In this document: piece by piece, positions 4,126 through 8,760 of the stretch | How positions within the stretch are numbered: position 1 is the first letter of the stretch | Layout: the number at the start of each line of letters is the position of its first letter | From: an uncultured Clostridia bacterium | Lineage (GTDB): Bacteria > Bacillota > Clostridia > Lachnospirales > Lachnospiraceae | Reading direction: 5' to 3' | Assembly: GCA_945622055.1 (NCBI GenBank) | Contig: CALZBV010000095.1 | Coordinates: forward strand, 1 to 8,760 | DNA length: 8,760 bases | Position numbers and translations under genes: made by a program | Notes under the pieces: model-generated | The model's database searches: none | The model's input: the letters and a program-made list of their open reading frames with translations, nothing else | Told to the model about the DNA's origin: nothing

Positions 4126-7113
4126 TCAATTTGCCTGTAAAAAGTTCTCAAATTCCTCCGCACTCATTAACACCTTGCGAGGCTTTGTTCCTTCCTCAGG
4201 TCCTACCACACCGGCCTCTGCCAGCTGGTCCATAATTCGTGCGGCGCGGTTAAAGCCAATCTTATATGCCCTCTGAAGCATGCCGATGGAAGCCTTGTCC
4301 TTTTCGATGATCAGCTTTCCCGCATCAGCAAAATATTCATCAAAGCCACCGTTCCCGCCTGCTTCCGAACCACCCTCTGCAGCAGACGGCATAGACTGAA
4401 TCTTGTTCATCACATCATGATTTACCGTGGTACCGTCGGTCTGTGCTTTTAAGAAATCAACTACAGCACTTACCTCATTATCCGACACAAAGGCACCCTG
4501 TACACGCACCGGCTTAGAAAATCCGGACGGGAAGAACAGCATATCTCCCTTTCCGAGAAGCTTTTCTGCCCCGGCGCCATCCAGAATCGTTCTGGAATCA
4601 ATCGCGGAAGAAACTGCAAATGCAATTCGGGACGGAATATTTGCCTTAATAACACCGGTAATAACGTTGACCGATGGCCGCTGCGTTGCAATAACCAGAT
4701 GCAGGCCTGCTGCACGTGCCAGCTGAGCCAGACGACAGATGGAATCCTCTACCTCGCCCGGTGCAACCATCATGAGATCTGCAAGCTCGTCCACAATGAT
4801 AACAATCTGCGGAAGACGCTTGTACTTCTCCTCCTCCAGTCCCTGAGCCGCAGCATTCTCCACGCGCTCATTGTACCCCTTTAAATCACGAACTCCAAGC
4901 TCAGCAAACTTGTTGTAACGGTCGGTCATCTCCATAACCGCCCAGTTGAGTGCTGCACTTGCTTTTTTCGGGTCCGTCACAACCGGAATCATCAAATGCG
5001 GAATTCCGTTGTAAACAGAAAGCTCAACTACCTTAGGGTCAACCATAATCAACTTGACTTCGTTCGGATCGGCCTTGTACAGAATACTCATAATTAAGGT
5101 GTTGATGCAGACGGATTTACCGGAACCGGTTGCTCCCGCAATCAAAAGATGCGGCATTTTCGCGATGTCCGTTACAACGGTCTGTCCTCCGATATCCTTA
5201 CCAACTGCAAACGCAACACGGGACGGATGCGACTGAAATTCCTTGGATTCTATAAGCTCACGCAGAAATACCGTGGAATTCTCCTTGTTTGGGACCTCAA
5301 TACCAACTGCAGCTTTCCCTGGGATTGGTGCCTCAATTCGCACATCTGCGGCAGCAAGATTCAGTTTAATATCATCCGCAAGACTTGTGATCTTGCTTAC
5401 CTTAACGCCCTGCTCCGGCAAAAGCTCATACCGGGTCACAGACGGACCGCAGCTTACGTTATTTACGGTAACCCGGACACCAAAGCTGTCTAGTGTTGAC
5501 TGAAGCTTCATCGCAGTCTCCGCAAGCTCTCCCTCATCAATTCCCTTGGAAGCCTTCGGTTTTTTCAATAACTCTGTCGACGGAAATTCGTACTTCACAA
5601 CCGGCTCGGTTTCTTCTACCGAAATCGGCTCTACCGGATCTGAACCGGAAGCATTCGTTGTTACCGTCTGTTTCCCACCTCCGGAAAGCTCCTCTTTCGT
5701 CGGAAGAGGGCTGTCCGCCTGCTCAACAGCATCGTAATTCACTACAGCCTCTTCTTTTTTCGGAGTATTTGGAGAAACCTCAAAGTATGTTTTTCCACCG
5801 GACGTCTGGCGATCCTTTTCCATTCCGAGTGCCATCAGCTCTTCTGCTACCGTCGGTCCGCGGCGCTTTGCCACGGCCGGTCCGGTTGCCTGTTCTTCTG
5901 CTTGAGGCTGATTTACTACGGATGTAGATTCATTTTCCACCGGTCTCGTAATTGAAAACGTACGCTCTCTTTCTACCGGGCGCATTTCCATTGTCCGTTC
6001 TATGGCCTCTGCACGTTTTTCCAAAGGGATCAGCTCCGGCTGTTTCTGCTCTTCAGGATTTGTGCGTACTACAGCCTTAGAAGCTACAGCGCTTCTTCTC
6101 TTTTCCTCTTTTCTTTCCGGTTTTCGTAAAACCTCTCCGGTTACCGGATTAAACGGCTCACAACCGTATACATACTCTCCGGTCGGAGTTTTTCCACCGA
6201 AGAAATTTCTTGTTTCCTTGGCAGCTTCCTTCTTTTCCTTTTTTGTTTCGGACGCAAACATATGCTCCGAAGAACCTGCCATTGCCATTCTTTCCTCCTC
6301 GCTCAGAAGAAAGGTCTTTGCACGGCGCTCCCCCATTGCTTTCCGCTTTTCCTCAACAATGCGCTCCCGTTCTGCCTGACGCTGCTCGTAATACTCTCTT
6401 CGCTCATCGGCGTGCACCTTATGCTCTGCATAGCGCTCGGAGCTGATGCGTGCAATCCACGCAAAAATAGCCTTTCTCGAAAACAGCATAAAAAACACAA
6501 GCAGTAACGCAAACGTCACAACGAAAGAACCAACAAGACCAAACAAAGGCTCAAATACAAAACATACAATGCCGCCGACGATTCCTCCACCCTTTTTATA
6601 CTGCTTCGCAAGGGTAAAATAATCCTTCAGTGCCAAAGAACCCTGCCCTGCAGCATTTGCCAGCTGGTCCGGAGAATATCTTGTCATCAGCTGAATCAGT
6701 GCCGTTACCATAAACAGCATCCCGCACAGATACAGCATCTTCGGCAGCAGCACACGGTTGCCCCGGTTTGCCAGATAAAACGCAGTTCCGCAGAACAAAA
6801 GAATCGGAAACAGATAATTAAGCATTCCGAACATACCGAACATAAACCCGTTTACGGCATTGCCGACGGCACCTCCGAGCTTAAAATTACTCAACAGTAA
6901 AAGCACCGAAATAACAAGAACAACCATTAATATGATTTCATTTTGCAGCTCAAAAAAAGCTGCATCATGCACAACCCGCGAACCGTTTGATTTTTTTTTC
7001 ACATTGGAGCTGCTTCTTTGCGCTCCGGCCGAACCGGCTCTGCTTCTTGCCGGGTTACCTCCCCGTGCGGTGCTCCGACCGGCTGTACTCTTCCCTTTTT
7101 TCTGGGACGCCAT
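4126..7113 (-). CDS. ftsK: FtsK/SpoIIIE family DNA translocase
   Basis: A septum-anchored ATP-driven pump that moves double-stranded DNA, clearing the chromosome from the closing division septum or, in sporulating Firmicutes, into the forespore. The 995-residue protein shows every domain. A basic Ser/Arg-rich N-tail (1-48) precedes a membrane domain with hydrophobic segments near 59-77, 89-114, 122-142 and 179-212. A long charged linker (about 213-520, rich in Glu, Lys, Arg, Pro) follows. The motor has an alpha part (about 526-625), Walker A AGATGSGKS (659-667), Walker B VIIVDEL (771-777), and QLARAAGLHLVIATQRPSV (796-814). The C-terminal winged-helix gamma domain is present (about 924-992, SIGMLQRAYKIGFNRAARIM), which in relatives reads polar DNA motifs and sets direction. 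ATG 7113 follows AAGGAGG with 7 nt spacing. It starts 34 bp after uppP and shares its transcript. The total exceeds SpoIIIE of Bacillus (about 790) mainly through the linker; whether it serves division, sporulation or both cannot be told. Confidence 0.96.
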   Translation of the reverse strand: MASQKKGKSTAGRSTARGGNPARSRAGSAGAQRSSSNVKKKSNGSRVVHDAAFFELQNEIILMVVLVISVLLLLSNFKLGGAVGNAVNGFMFGMFGMLNYLFPILLFCGTAFYLANRGNRVLLPKMLYLCGMLFMVTALIQLMTRYSPDQLANAAGQGSLALKDYFTLAKQYKKGGGIVGGIVCFVFEPLFGLVGSFVVTFALLLVFFMLFSRKAIFAWIARISSERYAEHKVHADERREYYEQRQAERERIVEEKRKAMGERRAKTFLLSEEERMAMAGSSEHMFASETKKEKKEAAKETRNFFGGKTPTGEYVYGCEPFNPVTGEVLRKPERKEEKRRSAVASKAVVRTNPEEQKQPELIPLEKRAEAIERTMEMRPVERERTFSITRPVENESTSVVNQPQAEEQATGPAVAKRRGPTVAEELMALGMEKDRQTSGGKTYFEVSPNTPKKEEAVVNYDAVEQADSPLPTKEELSGGGKQTVTTNASGSDPVEPISVEETEPVVKYEFPSTELLKKPKASKGIDEGELAETAMKLQSTLDSFGVRVTVNNVSCGPSVTRYELLPEQGVKVSKITSLADDIKLNLAAADVRIEAPIPGKAAVGIEVPNKENSTVFLRELIESKEFQSHPSRVAFAVGKDIGGQTVVTDIAKMPHLLIAGATGSGKSVCINTLIMSILYKADPNEVKLIMVDPKVVELSVYNGIPHLMIPVVTDPKKASAALNWAVMEMTDRYNKFAELGVRDLKGYNERVENAAAQGLEEEKYKRLPQIVIIVDELADLMMVAPGEVEDSICRLAQLARAAGLHLVIATQRPSVNVITGVIKANIPSRIAFAVSSAIDSRTILDGAGAEKLLGKGDMLFFPSGFSKPVRVQGAFVSDNEVSAVVDFLKAQTDGTTVNHDVMNKIQSMPSAAEGGSEAGGNGGFDEYFADAGKLIIEKDKASIGMLQRAYKIGFNRAARIMDQLAEAGVVGPEEGTKPRKVLMSAEEFENFLQAN

Positions 7114-7147
7114 GTGAATTCCTCCTTAATTTTCCTTTGATACCCTG

Positions 7148-8005
7148 CTAGGCAAAAAAGCTGAACATTACGGCAAACGCACCCATTGCAAAGCAATAAT
7201 ATGCAAAATACTTAAACTTCTTACCGCGAACAAGGACAAGCATTGTCTTAATACAGATATATCCAACCACTCCGGCAACTACCGTACCGGCAGCATACTG
7301 AAGCAGCTGCGGCGTTGTAATCACTTCCCTTTCAAAATCCAGAAGCTCCAGGACAAGTGCGCCAAGAATCGCCGGAATTGACATGATGAACGAATATTTA
7401 ACTGCAAATTCTCTGGTAAATCCGCAGGCGATGCAGGCCGTAATCGTTGTTCCGGAACGGGAAATTCCCGGAAAGGTTGCAAAGCCCTGCGCCGTACCGA
7501 TTGCAAGTGCCTTCTTATACGTCGCATCCTTTTCCGTAACGTTGCCGTCCTTAAGCTTATCTGAAATAAAAAGTAAAACCGCATTGATTAAAAGCAGAAG
7601 CCCCGGAACCAGAAGTGTTGCGGATGCTGCTTCAATCACATCCTTTAACAGAATTCCGAGAATACCGGTCGGTATCGTGGAAACGATGATAAGCATCACA
7701 AATCTGCGATAAGGAGTCGTCACAACCGGCTTCCACTTCTTCGTTTTGAAAAAGCCCGTCAGGCTCATAAAAAACTGACCGATAATTGCAAAGCCCTCCT
7801 TAATCAGCTCCCAGATATCCTTATAGAAGCAGACAAAAACTGCTGCCAGCGTGCCGATATGAAGTAACACATCAAAGAGCAGACCGGTTTCGGAATTAAA
7901 GCCAAGCACATTTTTAAAGATGGCCAGATGTCCCGAACTGCTGATCGGTAAAAACTCTGCAATCCCCTGTATCAATCCAAGCAAAATTGCCTTCAAAAAA
8001 TCCAT
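7148..8005 (-). CDS. uppP: undecaprenyl-diphosphate phosphatase
   Basis: UppP (BacA) is a polytopic membrane enzyme that removes one phosphate from undecaprenyl diphosphate, regenerating the lipid carrier for peptidoglycan and other wall polymers; extra dosage gives bacitracin resistance. The 285-residue length is normal for the family. The N-terminal motif QGIAEFLPISSSGHL (13-27) supplies Glu17 and His26, equivalent to E. coli Glu21 and His30. E. coli Glu17 is replaced by Gln13, as is common in Firmicutes enzymes. The second motif PGISRSGTT (179-187) supplies Arg183, matching E. coli Arg174. About eight hydrophobic segments are visible, with LLHIGTLAAVFVCFY near 47-61 and three in the last 85 residues. 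ATG 8005 follows GGAGG with 6 nt spacing. It is the first gene after the promoter at 8149-8177 and is followed 34 bp later by ftsK, so both are probably co-transcribed. Confidence 0.95.
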   Translation of the reverse strand: MDFLKAILLGLIQGIAEFLPISSSGHLAIFKNVLGFNSETGLLFDVLLHIGTLAAVFVCFYKDIWELIKEGFAIIGQFFMSLTGFFKTKKWKPVVTTPYRRFVMLIIVSTIPTGILGILLKDVIEAASATLLVPGLLLLINAVLLFISDKLKDGNVTEKDATYKKALAIGTAQGFATFPGISRSGTTITACIACGFTREFAVKYSFIMSIPAILGALVLELLDFEREVITTPQLLQYAAGTVVAGVVGYICIKTMLVLVRGKKFKYFAYYCFAMGAFAVMFSFFA

Positions 8006-8055
8006 AATACTCCTCCCGTAAGCTTATACGTTCTTTCCTAAGCATTCATATTATC

Positions 8056-8115
8056 TTATGCGACCTGCATCATACCTAATACAACAGCAATCCGCATACG
8101 GCTATGGCTGCTCAT
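8056..8115 (-). other. possible 19-codon upstream frame in the uppP leader
   Basis: Within the leader between the promoter and uppP, the minus strand has ATG 8115 to TAA 8056-8058, encoding MSSHSRMRIAVVLGMMQVA. The only ribosome-like sequence is GAG three bases before the ATG, which is weak. The stop lies about 50 nt before the uppP start. The stretch also contains a CAGC...CCG-TATG-CGG...GCTG imperfect hairpin. It could be a leader peptide, but a chance frame of this length is quite likely. Confidence 0.15.
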
Positions 8116-8148
8116 TTTCTCAAAAAAGCACCATACCCCTGATATTAC

Positions 8149-8177
8149 ATTATACCTAACCTATTTCAAAAACACAA
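8149..8177 (-). promoter_or_regulatory. sigma-70/sigma-A type promoter of uppP-ftsK
   Basis: On the minus strand, -35 TTGTGT (8172-8177) and a perfect -10 TATAAT (8149-8154) are exactly 17 bp apart. It lies just downstream of the esterase terminator and upstream of uppP, which is where a promoter is expected. The predicted start near 8142 leaves a leader of about 137 nt before uppP. No known riboswitch or T-box pattern was recognised in that leader. Confidence 0.7.
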
Positions 8178-8190
8178 CCCTAAAAAGCAG

Positions 8191-8243
8191 AAAAAAGCAC
8201 CCGGAACACAAAAGCCGGTAACGTTCTTTTGTGCGCCGGGCAC
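8191..8243 (-). terminator. intrinsic terminator after the esterase gene
   Basis: On the minus strand, the arms 8236-8243 with 8197-8204 (GTGCCCGG / CCGGGTGC, with two G-U pairs) and 8226-8233 with 8207-8214 (CACAAAAG / CTTTTGTG) form a long stem with a 2-nt internal bulge and an 11-nt loop. Six T follow directly (8191-8196) and a second T-run comes soon after. It begins about 20 bp past the stop codon at 8265. Confidence 0.88.
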
Positions 8244-8264
8244 CAGGCTGTTTCATCTTACAAA

Positions 8265-8760
8265 TTACTGTTCCTTCTGAAAAACGTACTTGCAGAAATT
8301 ATACAATCCGGAGGAAATTGCAGGCTCGCCGTGATCGGAGCCCTTAATCTCCCACCATACATGCGACACCCCGTTTTTCACCATAAGCTCATGATAGCTT
8401 AACGGAAACTTGCCGACTACGCTGTCCTTATCGCCACTGCAGTTCATCAGAAGGTACGGAGCCTCACCAGCCGCAAACTTTATCTGATCCTCAGTAAACA
8501 TACCCGGATGATCCATGAAATGATCCTTGCCCGGTACCATACCCGGTGCAGAAGAAATACCACACGCATATCCAACAAGACCCGGACGCGCAAAGGCAAT
8601 GGAAAGCGTCTCTCTTCCACCCATGGAAAAGCCTGCCACTGCAGTATTTTCTTTGCCTGTCAGAACAGAATAATTGGCCTCCATAAACGGCATCAGATCC
8701 TCCGCAAGCTCTACGACAAAATGGTCATAGGCCCTTGTGTTCTCCTCGTCGATTGCGGTA
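8265..8760 (-). CDS. CE1-type esterase (feruloyl/acetyl-xylan esterase family), 5' end outside window
   Basis: An alpha/beta-hydrolase of the esterase D / carbohydrate esterase 1 group. The frame is open to the right edge of the window, and its first visible residues (AIDEENTRAYDHFVVELAED) align with family sequence, so the ATG at 8693 is internal and the gene continues upstream. The visible 164 residues hold the catalytic part: nucleophile elbow GFSMGG with Ser at 8625-8627, the acid in CSGDKD near 8424-8432, and the His of GSDHG at 8331-8333. Family members remove feruloyl or acetyl groups from xylan side chains, often as secreted enzymes or as modules of larger xylanases; substrate and secretion cannot be judged because the N-terminus is missing. 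The visible C-terminus ends right after the catalytic domain (YVFQKEQ), so no further module follows. A strong terminator lies just downstream, making it transcriptionally separate from uppP-ftsK. Confidence 0.88.
   Translation of the reverse strand, partial: TAIDEENTRAYDHFVVELAEDLMPFMEANYSVLTGKENTAVAGFSMGGRETLSIAFARPGLVGYACGISSAPGMVPGKDHFMDHPGMFTEDQIKFAAGEAPYLLMNCSGDKDSVVGKFPLSYHELMVKNGVSHVWWEIKGSDHGEPAISSGLYNFCKYVFQKEQ

Noticed and set aside
5493..5927. 144-codon plus-strand frame opposite the ftsK linker, with several others across ftsK and fhs
   Set aside because: Antisense shadows of strongly supported genes; composition follows the complementary codons and no start signals are present.

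Overview
The window looks like a chromosomal segment of a low-to-moderate-GC Gram-positive anaerobe, most likely a member of the Lachnospiraceae (Clostridia). The evidence is formate-tetrahydrofolate ligase, an SpoIIIE/FtsK translocase of Firmicutes type, the QG..EFLPISSSGHL form of UppP, a CE1-type carbohydrate esterase of the kind plant-fibre degraders carry, and near-consensus AGGAGG ribosome binding sites. The genus is inference. All convincing genes lie on the minus strand, so the layout below follows transcription from high to low coordinates.

Right half (about 2344-8760) is a compact housekeeping block. An esterase gene cut by the right window edge (8265-8760) ends at a strong intrinsic terminator (8191-8243). 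A good sigma-70-type promoter (8149-8177) with a leader of about 137 nt then drives uppP (undecaprenyl-diphosphate phosphatase, 7148-8005). Only 34 bp later comes ftsK/spoIIIE (DNA translocase, 4126-7113), almost certainly in the same transcript. After 111 bp follows fhs (formate-tetrahydrofolate ligase, 2344-4014), which may have its own weak promoter. A perfect 12-bp hairpin at 2236-2263 probably ends this block. UppP recycles the lipid carrier for wall synthesis and FtsK/SpoIIIE clears DNA from the division septum, so the operon couples two envelope/division functions; fhs serves one-carbon metabolism.

Left part (about 1-2230) is visibly more AT-rich and looks like decaying accessory DNA. 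It holds an intact flavodoxin-fold iron-sulfur flavoprotein-like gene (1437-2126), an unrecognised fragment (1238-1436), the last 53 codons of a RhuM-like gene in the same frame right after a TGA (1076-1237), an intact small acidic protein of unknown function (630-1046), and a small membrane-anchored protein gene whose transmembrane helix is interrupted by an in-frame amber codon (90-506).

I found no rRNA, tRNA, CRISPR array, transposase, integrase or recognisable riboswitch. No stretch longer than 300 bases lacks a gene. I do not see a convincing new multi-gene system. The most interesting signals are the two gene wrecks with readable remnants, the unassigned small protein, and the long uppP leader with a possible 19-codon open frame.
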